Assembly (NCBI RefSeq): GCF_036345915.1
Contig: NZ_CP107785.1
Coordinates: 8,122,001 to 8,186,000, forward strand
DNA: 64,000 nt
DNA from: Nocardia sp. NBC_00565
Lineage (GTDB): Bacteria > Actinomycetota > Actinomycetes > Mycobacteriales > Mycobacteriaceae
Direction of reading: 5' to 3'
The notes beneath the pieces are model-generated. The model did not search any database. It was not told the origin of the DNA and saw nothing but the letters and a program-made list of their open reading frames with translations. Position 1 is the first letter of the stretch, and the number at the start of each line of letters is the position of its first letter. Below, piece by piece: positions 44,708-53,495 of this stretch. Both the position numbers and the translations under genes were made by a program.

Positions 44708-45937
44708 ATGGATTACAACTGGTCAGCGGCCGATCTGGCCTTCCGCGACGAGGTTCGCGCATTTCTCGACGAGCAGCTGACGCCGGAATTGCGCCGGGCC
44801 GGACATCTGGCGACGAGCGTGTATCCGGACCATGCGGCGAGCATGCGATGGCAGCACATCCTGCACGAGCGCGGATGGGCCGCGCCCGCCTGGCCGGTGC
44901 AGCACGGTGGATGCGAGTGGAGCCTCACTCAGCACTACATCTTCAATCGCGAATCGATGTTGGCCGGTGCGCCGACACTGTCGCCGATGGGGATCCGAAT
45001 GGTCGCGCCCGCGATCATCGCGTTCGGGACGCCGGAACAAAAGGCGTTCTATCTGCCGCGGATCCTGACCGGGGAAATCTTCTTCTGCCAAGGGTATTCG
45101 GAGCCGGAGGCCGGTTCGGACCTGGCCGCGCTGACGATGGCCGCCGTCGATGACGGCGCGGATTTCCGCTGCACCGGCAGCAAGATCTGGACGACCCACG
45201 CGACGGAAGCGAATTGGATCTTCTGTCTGGTCCGGACCTCGCGCGCGGGAAAGAAGCAGCAGGGCATCACATTCCTGCTGATCGATATGACGACGCCGGG
45301 TATCGAGATTCGCCCGCTGGTGATGACCTCCGGCGAACAGGTGCAGAACCAAGTCTTCTTCGATAACGTCCGGGTGCCCAAGAGCAATGTGCTCGGCCGG
45401 ATCGATGACGGCTGGACGGTCGCGAAATATCTGCTTGTCCACGAGCGCGGCGGTGCGGCCTCGCCGATGCTGCAGGTCATGGCCCAGGAGGTGGCCGCCG
45501 CGGCGGGCGGGCAGACCGGACCGGACGGCAACGCGCTGATCGACGACGCCGCGTTCGCGGCGAAACTGGCCGAGGCCCGCATTCGGACCGAGGTGCTCGA
45601 AATCCTGGAGTACCGCACGCTTTCGGAAATGGCACAGGGCAAGAATCCGGGCCCGGCGTCCTCGATGCTCAAGATCCTGGCTACCGAATTGAGTCAGCGA
45701 CTCACCGAATTGGCGCTCGAGGCGGCCGGTCCACGCGGCCGGGTCTACCAGCCGCACGCCACCGAACCCGGCGGGCCGATCGCCGAATTCACCCCGCCCG
45801 CGGATGGATATCGCAGTGGCGAGGATTGGCAGGCCGTCGCGCCACTGCGCTATTTCAACGACCGGGCGGGCTCGATCTACGCGGGCAGCAACGAAATTCA
45901 GCGAAACATCCTCGCCAAGGCAGCATTGGGGCTCTGA
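44708..45937 (+). CDS. Acyl-CoA dehydrogenase (first of a pair)
   Basis: A 409-residue flavoprotein of the ACAD family. Seen: DYNWSAADLAFRDEVRAFLDEQ, WPVQHGGCEWSLTQHYIFNRE, the FAD/substrate region FFCQGYSEPEAGSDLA, TGSKIWTTHA, KIWTTHATEANWIFCLV, and the terminal IYAGSNEIQRNILAKAALGL. The C-terminal GSNEIQRN block contains the Glu region of catalytic ACADs. A GGAGGG site precedes ATG 44708. It overlaps the next ACAD gene by one base, suggesting the two make a heteromer, as for the mycobacterial steroid-type FadE pairs (inference). Confidence 0.88.
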   Translation: MDYNWSAADLAFRDEVRAFLDEQLTPELRRAGHLATSVYPDHAASMRWQHILHERGWAAPAWPVQHGGCEWSLTQHYIFNRESMLAGAPTLSPMGIRMVAPAIIAFGTPEQKAFYLPRILTGEIFFCQGYSEPEAGSDLAALTMAAVDDGADFRCTGSKIWTTHATEANWIFCLVRTSRAGKKQQGITFLLIDMTTPGIEIRPLVMTSGEQVQNQVFFDNVRVPKSNVLGRIDDGWTVAKYLLVHERGGAASPMLQVMAQEVAAAAGGQTGPDGNALIDDAAFAAKLAEARIRTEVLEILEYRTLSEMAQGKNPGPASSMLKILATELSQRLTELALEAAGPRGRVYQPHATEPGGPIAEFTPPADGYRSGEDWQAVAPLRYFNDRAGSIYAGSNEIQRNILAKAALGL

Positions 45938-47085
45938 TGGACTTCACCTTCACCGACGAGCAGGAACTCCTCCGCGATACGGTGGCCGGATTCCTCGGCG
46001 CCCGTTACGAATTGGAGAAGAGTCGTGGCGCGGCGAAATCCGAGGCCGGGTGGCAGCCGGGCGTATGGCATGGATTCGCCGAGGAGCTGGGCATTCTCGG
46101 CGCGACATTGCCGGAGCGCGTCGATGGCATGGGCGGCGGTCCGGTCGAGTTGATGATCATCACCGAGGAACTGGGCCGCGCGCTCGTCGTCGAACCGTAC
46201 GTCGACACGGTGGTCATCGGCGCGGGTCTGCTGAACCGCAGCGGTGGCGATCGGGCCGATTCCGTACTGCGGCAGATCGTTTCCGGTGCCGCGCGGACCG
46301 CCTTCGCGTCGTTGGAGCCGACCTCGGGTCAGACGTTGCACGACGTATCGACCACCGCGCGCCGCGACGGTGATTCGTGGGTGCTCGACGGCGTCAAGAC
46401 CGTGGTGACCAGTGCGCCGCTGGCCACCCATCTCCTCATTACCGCGCGGACCTCCGGTAATCGGCGGGACAAGGACGGAATCTCGTTATTCCTCACCGAA
46501 TTCGACGCGGCCGATCCGCCCGCGGGTATGGAAGTGCATTCCTACCGGACGATCGATGACAGGCTCGGGTCCGACATCACATTCAGCGGATTCCGGCTGC
46601 CCGCCGATGCGCTCTTGGGCATCGAGGGGGCGGCATGGGACGCAATCGATGTGACAGTGGACGAGGCGATCGCGGCAATCGCTTCCGAGGCCGTCGGCTG
46701 TATGCGGAAAGTCCTGGGGGACACCGTCGAATACGCCAAACAGCGGCAGCAGTTCGGTCAGCCGATCGGCAGTTTCCAAGTGTTGCAGCATCGTATGGTC
46801 GATATGTTCATCGAGCTCGAGCAGGCCATCGCCGCGGTGTACCTGGCTGTTTATGCACTGGGTGCGGCCGCCGCGGACCGGGCGCGAGCGGTCTCGGCCG
46901 CGAAGGTGACCATCAGCCGTGCCGCGCGGTTCATCGGCCAGAACGCCGTGCAGTTGCACGGCGCGATGGGGATGACCGAAGAACTCGCGATCGGTCACTA
47001 CTTCAAACGCCTGACCGTGATCGAGCACGAATTCGGTTCCAGTGACCAGCATCTCACGCGTTACGCGGCACTGACGAGGCCGTAG
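45937..47085 (+). CDS. Acyl-CoA dehydrogenase (second of a pair)
   Basis: A 382-residue ACAD. Blocks: FTFTDEQELLRDTVAGFL, LGILGATLPERVDGMGG, VLDGVKTVVTSAPLATHLLI, YAKQRQQFGQPIGSFQVLQHR and AVQLHGAMGMTEELAIGHYF. It lacks the GSNEIQRN-type C-terminus of its partner and has the AVQLHGAMGMTEE block in its place. Its ATG shares the final base of the upstream stop (TGATG), a sign of translational coupling. Together with the first ACAD it may form an alpha2-beta2 enzyme on a bulky acyl-CoA. Confidence 0.87.
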   Translation: MDFTFTDEQELLRDTVAGFLGARYELEKSRGAAKSEAGWQPGVWHGFAEELGILGATLPERVDGMGGGPVELMIITEELGRALVVEPYVDTVVIGAGLLNRSGGDRADSVLRQIVSGAARTAFASLEPTSGQTLHDVSTTARRDGDSWVLDGVKTVVTSAPLATHLLITARTSGNRRDKDGISLFLTEFDAADPPAGMEVHSYRTIDDRLGSDITFSGFRLPADALLGIEGAAWDAIDVTVDEAIAAIASEAVGCMRKVLGDTVEYAKQRQQFGQPIGSFQVLQHRMVDMFIELEQAIAAVYLAVYALGAAAADRARAVSAAKVTISRAARFIGQNAVQLHGAMGMTEELAIGHYFKRLTVIEHEFGSSDQHLTRYAALTRP

Positions 47086-47086
47086 C

Positions 47087-47680
47087 GTGTCGGACGGCTC
47101 GCCGCGATCCGATGTGGACCTCGCGCCGAAGCCGGTGCGCGAGGATGTGATCGACCTCGCGCACCGCTGGTTCCTCGATGGCCGCCGCGTCGATATGCAG
47201 CAGCTCGCCCGCGAGCTGGGCATCGGCCGGGCCACGCTCTATCGCTGGTGGGGCAGTCGGGAAGTGGTGATCGGCGAGGTGGTGTGGCGCGTCATCGCGG
47301 AGGCGATCACCCGGGTCGAGGCGCGCGGATCCGGTGCGCCCGCCGAACGTTTCGTCCGCAATTTCGGCAAGCTCGCCGATACCGTGCGCACCTTCGAGCC
47401 GCTATCCCGGTTCGTCGCCGACGATCCCGAATACGGCCTGCGCGTACTGACCTCCGGTTACAGCGTCGTGCAGGGCCGCATGATCGATTGGGCCGCTTCG
47501 CGATTGGCCGGACTGCCGGATCTCGACGCACGCATCGAAATCCGCGATCTCGCCTACGCGATCGTGCGCATCGGCGAAGCCTTCGTATGGAGCGACATCA
47601 TCACCGGCGACCCACCGCGATCGGAAAAGGCCACCGCCATGGTCGAACTGCTCGTTTCCGCCGCATCCGGCAAACGCTGA
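47087..47680 (+). CDS. TetR-family regulator (QsdR-like)
   Basis: A 197-residue TetR regulator coded one base after the ACAD stop. The helix-turn-helix is MQQLARELGIGRATLYRWWGSRE, and the C-terminal part (FVADDPEYGLRVLTSGYSVVQG, IVRIGEAFVWSDIITGDPP) is of the QsdR type. By position it probably represses the acyl-CoA dehydrogenase operon and responds to its substrate CoA ester (inference). GTG 47087 follows the stop of the ACAD gene. Confidence 0.86.
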   Translation: MSDGSPRSDVDLAPKPVREDVIDLAHRWFLDGRRVDMQQLARELGIGRATLYRWWGSREVVIGEVVWRVIAEAITRVEARGSGAPAERFVRNFGKLADTVRTFEPLSRFVADDPEYGLRVLTSGYSVVQGRMIDWAASRLAGLPDLDARIEIRDLAYAIVRIGEAFVWSDIITGDPPRSEKATAMVELLVSAASGKR

Positions 47681-47749
47681 CTCTCGCGACTGGTCGGCTC
47701 GTCTTCAAGCGGTGATGTGGCGGACCGTGTCCTCAGCGCCAGGCTCCCT

Positions 47750-47923
47750 TCATCGCCTCGGGCGTAGGTCGGTCTCGCTATCGCGAAGCTGCTGAATCAT
47801 CTTCGAAACCGCTCGCCGGTTGGCTACCTCCCGCAGTGCGGCGTTGACGGTGGCGACCTTGGTTTTGGTACCCAGTTCCTCTGCGGCGAGGGTGAGAGCG
47901 TCATCGTCGATGTCGATTAGCGT
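47750..47923 (-). pseudogene. Decayed VapB-type antitoxin gene
   Basis: The frame reads LIDIDDDALTLAAEELGTKT, then KVATVNAALREVANRRAVSK, a typical VapB antitoxin with ribbon-helix-helix start. A perfect AGGAGG site is followed seven bases later by ACG where ATG is expected. Near the end the frame stops as LRPRR, while the +1 frame gives EAMKGAWR and a stop, the usual VapB tail, so a one-base loss is likely. No VapC toxin follows. Upstream are two TGATATCA palindromes (47936-47943 and 47959-47966), a possible relic operator. Confidence 0.6.
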
Positions 47924-47935
47924 CCGGGAACCTCC

Positions 47936-47966
47936 TGATATCAGATTTCTAGAAACAGTGATATCA
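47936..47966. promoter_or_regulatory. Paired TGATATCA palindromes upstream of the vapB relic
   Basis: Two perfect 8-base palindromes 23 bases apart centre to centre, just upstream of the AGGAGG site, the arrangement expected of a self-regulating VapBC promoter. Confidence 0.5.
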
Positions 47967-48060
47967 GCATCCTGGGTTGGTGTTCGAGTTGCGCGGGCTG
48001 TGGATAGAACTCGACCCGGGTCCGAATGGGCCCGGGTCGAGTGTTGTTCAGTTGTGGCCG

Positions 48061-51000
48061 TCAGCTTTTGCGGCCCGGGGCCTTTGCGCCGGACTTGAAG
48101 CCGAGGCCGCCCGGCTTGGCGGCCGGAGGTGCTACCTCGGGGGTGCCGTTGCCATTGGTGGGCTGGTCTGGTTCCGGAGCTGATTCGGCTGGTGCCGCAG
48201 GAGCTTCTGCGGTCGAGGCCGTACCAGCGGGCGCAGCCGGGGTCGAGGTTGCTGAGCCGGGGGCCTTGGGGCCGGGGCGTTTGAAGCCGGACTTCATGGC
48301 CAAGCCCTTGGCGGCGACCGTTGGTTTGACCTCGGTGGGGGTCGAAACCGGTTCGGTGGCGGGGGTTTCCGTAGCCGGTGCGGCTTCGGGGGCCGCTGTC
48401 GCCGCAGGGGCGGCCGGGGCCTTTGCTCCAGGTGCCTTGGCCGCGCCCTTCATGGCGAGGCCCTTGCCGCCCGGTGCTTTCGCGGGCCCCTTCATGGCGA
48501 GGCCCTTGACCGGAGGTGCCGGGGTGGCCGCTGCCTCGGCGGCCGGTGCGGGCTCGGTGGGTGCCGAAGCTCCGGGTGCCTTGGCGGCCCCCTTCATCGC
48601 GAGTCCCTTGCCGCCCGGTGCCTTCGCCGGACCCTTCATGGCCAGGCCCTTGGCGGGCGCGGCCGGAGCCGATTCCGCTGCGGGTGCGGTGTCTTCGGGT
48701 GCCTTGGCGCCGGGTGCTTTTGCTGCCCCCTTCATGCCGAGGCCAGCACCGGGTGCCTTGGCCGCGCCCTTCATGCCCAGACCACCGGGTGCCTTGCCGC
48801 CGCCCTTCATCGCCAAGCCGCCGCCGGCGGGCGCGGTCTTGGGCTCGGCGGGAGTCTCGGCGACCGGTTCGGGTTCCGCGACAACCGGTTCCGGCTCCGG
48901 GGCCGTCTTCGGTTCCTGCACCACGGTCAGGTTTTCGGTGAGCTTCGACGGGTCGACCCGGTCGATGGCGTCCAGCATCAACTGGGCGACGTCGACGACC
49001 TCGACACCCTGGGCGACCTCGCCGCCATCCTTGCGGGCGGTGACGCCATCGGTGAGCATGACGCGGCAGAACGGGCAGCCGGTCGCGATCTTGGAGGGCT
49101 CGTTGCCGCCATTGAGAGTGGCCAGGGCCTCGTCGACGCGGTCGATATTGATGCGCTTGCCGAGCTGCTCTTCCATCCACATGCGCGCGCCACCGGCGCC
49201 ACAGCACATGGACCGTTCGCCGTGGCGGGGCATTTCCACCAGGGTCGACCCCGAGGCTTCCATCAACTCCCGGGGTGCGTTGTAGACCTTGTTGTGCCGG
49301 CCCAGGTAGCAGGGGTCGTGGTAGGTGACGTTCTGCGATACCGACGCGACCGGGATCAGCTGCTTCTGCCGCACCAGGCGATTCAGCAGCTGGGTGTGGT
49401 GCACCACCTCATAGCTGCCACCCACCTGCGGGTACTCGTTGTTCAAGGCGTTGAAGCAGTGCGCGCAGGTGACCACGATCTTCTTGCGCGACTGCTCGAC
49501 ACCCTCGAACACCGAGTTCAGCAGTTCGATGTTCTGGGCGGCCAACTGCTGGAACAGGAACTCGTTACCCGCACGGCGGGCCGAGTCACCGGTGCAGGTT
49601 TCGTCCGCGCCGAGCACCATGAACTTCACTCCGGCGGTGGCCAGGAGTTCGGCGACGGCTTTGGTGGTGCGCTTGGCGCGATCCTCGTACGCGCCGGCAC
49701 AGCCGACCCAGAACAGGTACTCATAGCCGTCGAAGGAGTCGGCGTCCTGGCCGAAGACGGGGATCTGGAAGTCGAGTTCGTTGATCCAGTTCAGCCGGTC
49801 CTTGGCGTTCTGGCCCCACGGGTTGCCCTTGTTCTCCAGGTTCTTGAACAATCCGGCCAGCTCGGAGGGGAACTCCGATTCGATGAGCACCTGGTAGCGG
49901 CGCATATCGATGATGTGATCGACGTGCTCGATATCGACCGGGCACTGCTCGACGCAGGCGCCGCAGGTCGTGCACGACCACAACACTTCCGGGTCGATAA
50001 TGCCGGAAATATCCTCGCCGCCGACCAGTGGACGTTCGGCCTCGGCCTTGGCCGCATCCGAAATCTTCGCCAGCGCGGCCTCGTTCGGCTTGCCCTCGGC
50101 ATCGACCAGGCCGATCTCGTCGCCGCCCATATCCTTACGTCCACCCGCCAGCAGGTACGGCGCTTTCGCATACCCGTGGTCCCGCAGCGACATGATCAAC
50201 AGCTTCGGCGACAACGGCTTACCGGTATTCCACGCCGGGCACTGGGACTGGCAACGACCACACTCGGTGCAGGTGGTGAAGTCCAGCCAACCCTTCCACG
50301 AGAAGTCTTCGATCCGCCCGGCCCCGAAGGTGTCGGTATCGGGATCGGCGGATTCCATATCCACCGGCGCGCCCTTGGACATCATCGGCTTGGCCGCACC
50401 CAGCGCGACCGTCCCATCGTCCTCGCGCTTGAAATAGATATTCGGGAACGCCGAGAAACGATGCCACGCGACACCCCACGTGACGTTTCGTCCGACGAGG
50501 TACAGGAAGGCCATACCGGACATCAGCTTCACGAACGCGAACAGCGCGACCATGGTGGTGCTCGCCGGCAGGATCTTCGCGACCTGCATGGTGAAGAAGT
50601 CGGTGGCCGGATCGGAGTGGCCGTAGGCGGCGATCTTGCCGGCCTTGACGAAGACCATGCCGAGCCCCTCGATGAGCACGATGGACTCGATCACGTAGGC
50701 GGGGGCGAACTTCGAGCCGCTGAAGCGGGCCAGGCGCGCGGGGATCCGCGGGTGGTTCAACTGACGGATGATGATCAACGCCAGGATGCCGACCACGGTG
50801 CCGATGCCGAGGATCTCGTCCCACAGGTGGTAGATCGGCCAGGCGCCGACGATGGGCCAGTGGAACTCCGGATCGAAGGTCTGGCCGTAGGCCTCGAACC
50901 ACAGCATGAAGCCGCCGAGGAAGCCGATCATCACCAGCCAGTGCGCCCAGCCGACGGTGCGGAACTTGTTCATGCGGGTATGCGCGATGAACTCCACCAG

Positions 51001-51162
51001 CATCTGCTTGATGCGCGGGAAGAACGGTCGCCAACGGTCCGGCGCGGGCTGGCCGATCATGATGGCGCGGACGATATTCCGCACGCCGCCGATGAACGAC
51101 GCCCAACACAGGAGGCTGAGCGTCGCCCCAATCGTGCCCAGCGTCACTGTCAGGGCATTCAT
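48061..51162 (-). CDS. Membrane iron-sulfur reductase, HdrD/GlpC-like (Rv0338c type)
   Basis: A 1033-residue membrane-bound electron-transfer protein. N-terminal helices (for example VTLGTIGATLSLLCWASF, WLVMIGFLGGFMLWF) form a NarI-like part; then two 4Fe-4S clusters CTECGRCQSQCP (about 296) and CTTCGACVEQCP (about 395), and two CCG domains ending near GERSMCCGAGG (about 650). The C-terminal 290 residues have nine GL(A/G)MKGxxKAPG-type repeats separated by Pro/Ala linkers. M. tuberculosis Rv0338c is about 880 residues, so the tail here is longer. An AAAGG site precedes ATG 51162. A palindromic operator candidate lies 82-107 bases upstream. Confidence 0.88.
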   Translation of the reverse strand: MNALTVTLGTIGATLSLLCWASFIGGVRNIVRAIMIGQPAPDRWRPFFPRIKQMLVEFIAHTRMNKFRTVGWAHWLVMIGFLGGFMLWFEAYGQTFDPEFHWPIVGAWPIYHLWDEILGIGTVVGILALIIIRQLNHPRIPARLARFSGSKFAPAYVIESIVLIEGLGMVFVKAGKIAAYGHSDPATDFFTMQVAKILPASTTMVALFAFVKLMSGMAFLYLVGRNVTWGVAWHRFSAFPNIYFKREDDGTVALGAAKPMMSKGAPVDMESADPDTDTFGAGRIEDFSWKGWLDFTTCTECGRCQSQCPAWNTGKPLSPKLLIMSLRDHGYAKAPYLLAGGRKDMGGDEIGLVDAEGKPNEAALAKISDAAKAEAERPLVGGEDISGIIDPEVLWSCTTCGACVEQCPVDIEHVDHIIDMRRYQVLIESEFPSELAGLFKNLENKGNPWGQNAKDRLNWINELDFQIPVFGQDADSFDGYEYLFWVGCAGAYEDRAKRTTKAVAELLATAGVKFMVLGADETCTGDSARRAGNEFLFQQLAAQNIELLNSVFEGVEQSRKKIVVTCAHCFNALNNEYPQVGGSYEVVHHTQLLNRLVRQKQLIPVASVSQNVTYHDPCYLGRHNKVYNAPRELMEASGSTLVEMPRHGERSMCCGAGGARMWMEEQLGKRINIDRVDEALATLNGGNEPSKIATGCPFCRVMLTDGVTARKDGGEVAQGVEVVDVAQLMLDAIDRVDPSKLTENLTVVQEPKTAPEPEPVVAEPEPVAETPAEPKTAPAGGGLAMKGGGKAPGGLGMKGAAKAPGAGLGMKGAAKAPGAKAPEDTAPAAESAPAAPAKGLAMKGPAKAPGGKGLAMKGAAKAPGASAPTEPAPAAEAAATPAPPVKGLAMKGPAKAPGGKGLAMKGAAKAPGAKAPAAPAATAAPEAAPATETPATEPVSTPTEVKPTVAAKGLAMKSGFKRPGPKAPGSATSTPAAPAGTASTAEAPAAPAESAPEPDQPTNGNGTPEVAPPAAKPGGLGFKSGAKAPGRKS

Positions 51163-51243
51163 GTCGCGACCTTTCTTTAGAGGCAACACGAGCTTGCATG
51201 GGTGGCGATCGCGCCACCCGGGTTGGCTCGTATACTAACTGCC

Positions 51244-51269
51244 GGTAAGTTACCCACCGGTAACTTACC
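51244..51269. promoter_or_regulatory. Inverted-repeat operator shared with fadE5
   Basis: GGTAAGTTACC (51244-51254) and GGTAACTTACC (51259-51269) form a perfect 11-base inverted repeat with a 4-base spacer. The second arm is also present as GGTAACTTACT at 8710-8720. A preceding GCCGGTAAG resembles the CCGGTAAT of the fadE5 site. Confidence 0.65.
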
Positions 51270-51629
51270 TGTCTATCGTACGATCGGCAGTTATGCATTG
51301 CCCCCTCTTCCTGGGGCTTGACCCACAATCTGCCTGTGAGGGATCTCACGAAGATCGTGCGATCCGTGTGTGAGTTCGGGCGACAACCACCGTAAACAGT
51401 GCGCGGTGCCGTCTCGGCGATAAGGACAGGCTTAGTCACGCTGGGATCACAGAATGAGTAGCGGATCTCGCATCTTCATGTCGGTTGGATTACGCTCACG
51501 ACGTTCCGTTTGCTGTGCTTGTCTTCACACTGCTCGGGGAGAATCCGGGGACCGACCACCTCGGGTTGATGAGCGCTCTCGCGTGGCGGAGGCGGCTCGC
51601 GGACACCCATGAGATGGATTGGAAACTGA
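51270..51629. other. Intergenic region before the secreted protein gene
   Basis: About 360 bases with no convincing gene. It should hold the promoters for the divergent reductase and secreted-protein genes. I see no clear sigma-70 box. Confidence 0.45.
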
Positions 51630-52394
51630 ATGAATCTCCGCAGCTCCACCGCGGCTGCCGCCATGGCCATCGGTGCGATGACCATCGGTCTCGGAACCGC
51701 GCATGCCGAGCCGGTCGCACCGGCTGATCCCGGCATCACCTACTCCGTCAAGTTGGTGGACAAGACCGTTGTGGCGGCGCTCAAGGGGGGGACCTTCTCG
51801 CTGACAGAGGAACCCGGCGCCACCGCCGACGATCCGAAGACCACGGTCGCCAACGTTCGCGACAGCAAGGGCGCCACGCTCGTCTCCTTCCCGCTCAACG
51901 TGGACGTCGACGGCAAGCTCGTGCCGGTCAAGGCGGATATGAAGAACGACGACACCGTGCTCGAGGTGACCCCGGAGAAGCCGGCGAATCTCGCGGTGTC
52001 CGATAAGCCGGTCGTCGCGAAGCCGGTCCTCGCCAAGGACATCGCATCGCCGGTCGAGAACCAGCGCGCGCAGAACGAATTCGCCAGCAACTTCGGCATC
52101 GCGACCGCGGTCGGTGGTTTCATCGGCACCGCGATCGGTGCGGTCGTCGGCTGCATCTTCGGTCTCCCGCTGTTCGGTGTCGGCTGCATCGCCGGTCTGC
52201 CGATCGGTGCGGGTATCGGCGGCATCCTGGGCACCATGGTCGTCGGTGGTCCGACGCTGGTCGCCGCTGGCATGGAGCTGCTCAACACCCTGCAGGCGCC
52301 GGATGGCACCACGAAGTGGGCCGAGACGCCGGTGGCGGCTGCCTCGAAGCCTACTGCCGCGGCACAGCCCGCGCCGGTTCAGCAGCCGAACTGA
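51630..52394 (+). CDS. Secreted glycine-zipper protein of unknown function
   Basis: A 254-residue exported protein with a signal peptide (STAAAAMAIGAMTIGLGTAHA-EP). A beta-rich middle (DKTVVAALKGGTFSLTEEPG, LVSFPLNVDVDGKLVPV) is followed by a hydrophobic glycine-zipper block with two Cys (GAVVGCIFGLPLFGVGCIAG, IGAGIGGILGTMVVGGPT), which could insert in the membrane. The tail is Ala/Pro-rich. The type is common in Nocardia, but no role is known. ATG 51630 has TTGGAAACTGA upstream, a moderate site. Confidence 0.75.
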   Translation: MNLRSSTAAAAMAIGAMTIGLGTAHAEPVAPADPGITYSVKLVDKTVVAALKGGTFSLTEEPGATADDPKTTVANVRDSKGATLVSFPLNVDVDGKLVPVKADMKNDDTVLEVTPEKPANLAVSDKPVVAKPVLAKDIASPVENQRAQNEFASNFGIATAVGGFIGTAIGAVVGCIFGLPLFGVGCIAGLPIGAGIGGILGTMVVGGPTLVAAGMELLNTLQAPDGTTKWAETPVAAASKPTAAAQPAPVQQPN

Positions 52395-52406
52395 TTCGAC
52401 GAACTC

Positions 52407-52440
52407 AACCGGCCTGTTCTCTATTGAGACCGGGCCGGTT
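52407..52440. terminator. Bidirectional terminator
   Basis: AACCGGCC / GGCCGGTT with TTTTG following on the plus strand, between the convergent secreted-protein and NRDE genes. Confidence 0.8.
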
Positions 52441-52448
52441 TTGTGTTT

Positions 52449-53324
52449 TCAGGACTGTCGTTCGCGCAGTTCCAAACTGCCGTTGAAGGTTTCCGCGCCC
52501 TTGCGCCGGCCGAACCGGCCGAAGGAGCGTTCGGCCATCTCGAACGAACCGTCCTCGCGTACCAGCAATACCGTGCTCGCCCTGGTCCCGTGTATCGCAT
52601 TCGCGATGAACCTGGCCGAGAGCGCGCGTTCGCGCTTGCGCGGAACTCCGGTGTGTGGCAACAGATCGTCGGGCGCCTCGGTGCGATCGGCCAGCACCTC
52701 GAAGTAGCGCCCCACCGCGCCGGGATCCGATTCGACCACGCCGCGCAGTTCGGTGAGACCGCTGCGCACCTTGGGCCAAATAGGTTGCGGCGCTTCCAGT
52801 TCTGCCGCGGGGCCGGGCGCCGCCGAGGTGACGAAGGTGCCGTTGGATATGCCGTGGAAGCCCGGTGCGAGCTCCTGCGGTGCCAGGGCGCTGCGGTTGG
52901 AATGCCACCACAGCGATTCGAGGTCGGAGACCAGTACGTTGTATCCGTTGTAGTCATCCGGTGCGGCCGCGACGTCGAGGACGTACTTTTCCGGGCCCGG
53001 AGATTCGCCGCTGCCGCGCAGGAAGTCCATCAGTAGCGCGCCACGCGAACGTGCGCCCGCGCGTTCGGCTTTCGGATTGCGCACATTGGTCACCGTCGCG
53101 AAACGGTTGCGTCCGTGTGCTTCTCGGGTCAGCCCGAGCCAGGTGCCCGGCGGATCGCCCACGGCCTTGCCGACCGCCCCGAGATCGCGCCCGGCCAGCA
53201 GTCCCGGTACCTCGGGCCACCACCGCATCGACTCGGTCGGGCGGGCATAGACCTCATCCCGGTTGGCCGCCAGTATCAGCCGATACTCCGGATGCGCCCG
53301 CCAACCGATCAACACCAAACACAT
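52449..53324 (-). CDS. NRDE/TANGO2-family protein
   Basis: A 291-residue protein of the NRDE (TANGO2) family. It begins with Met-Cys (CLVLIGWRAHPEYRLILAANRDE) where the family name motif NRDE sits and the second-residue Cys resembles an N-terminal nucleophile. Further blocks: LAGRDLGAVGKA, WLGLTREAHGRNRFATVTNVR, GYNVLVSDLESLWWHSNR, HGISNGT. The function is debated (a haem or lipid link in eukaryotes). The ATG is set by the Met-Cys start, with GGAGTGC upstream. Confidence 0.86.
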   Translation of the reverse strand: MCLVLIGWRAHPEYRLILAANRDEVYARPTESMRWWPEVPGLLAGRDLGAVGKAVGDPPGTWLGLTREAHGRNRFATVTNVRNPKAERAGARSRGALLMDFLRGSGESPGPEKYVLDVAAAPDDYNGYNVLVSDLESLWWHSNRSALAPQELAPGFHGISNGTFVTSAAPGPAAELEAPQPIWPKVRSGLTELRGVVESDPGAVGRYFEVLADRTEAPDDLLPHTGVPRKRERALSARFIANAIHGTRASTVLLVREDGSFEMAERSFGRFGRRKGAETFNGSLELRERQS

Positions 53325-53416
53325 GCACTCCAGAATGCCGGAACATGCCGCGGGCCCACATAGCATTTCCGTCCGTTCGGGCGTGCAAGGTCAGTGAATC
53401 GCCCGCAATGACAGCA

Positions 53417-53450
53417 AAAAGGCCGACAGCGTCGCCGCTGTCGGCCTTTT
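53417..53450 (-). terminator. Terminator after the first secreted serine protease gene
   Basis: AAAAGGCCGACAGCG / CGCTGTCGGCCTTTT with a 4-base loop, 46 bases past the stop of the protease gene. Confidence 0.88.
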
Positions 53451-53495
53451 CGAGCCGTCGGCTGGAAACTTTACCCACCCAACGGTTTGTTGTAG

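Noticed and set aside
49222..51180. 652-codon plus-strand frame
   Set aside because: Antisense of the iron-sulfur reductase gene; His/Asp-rich shadow frame.
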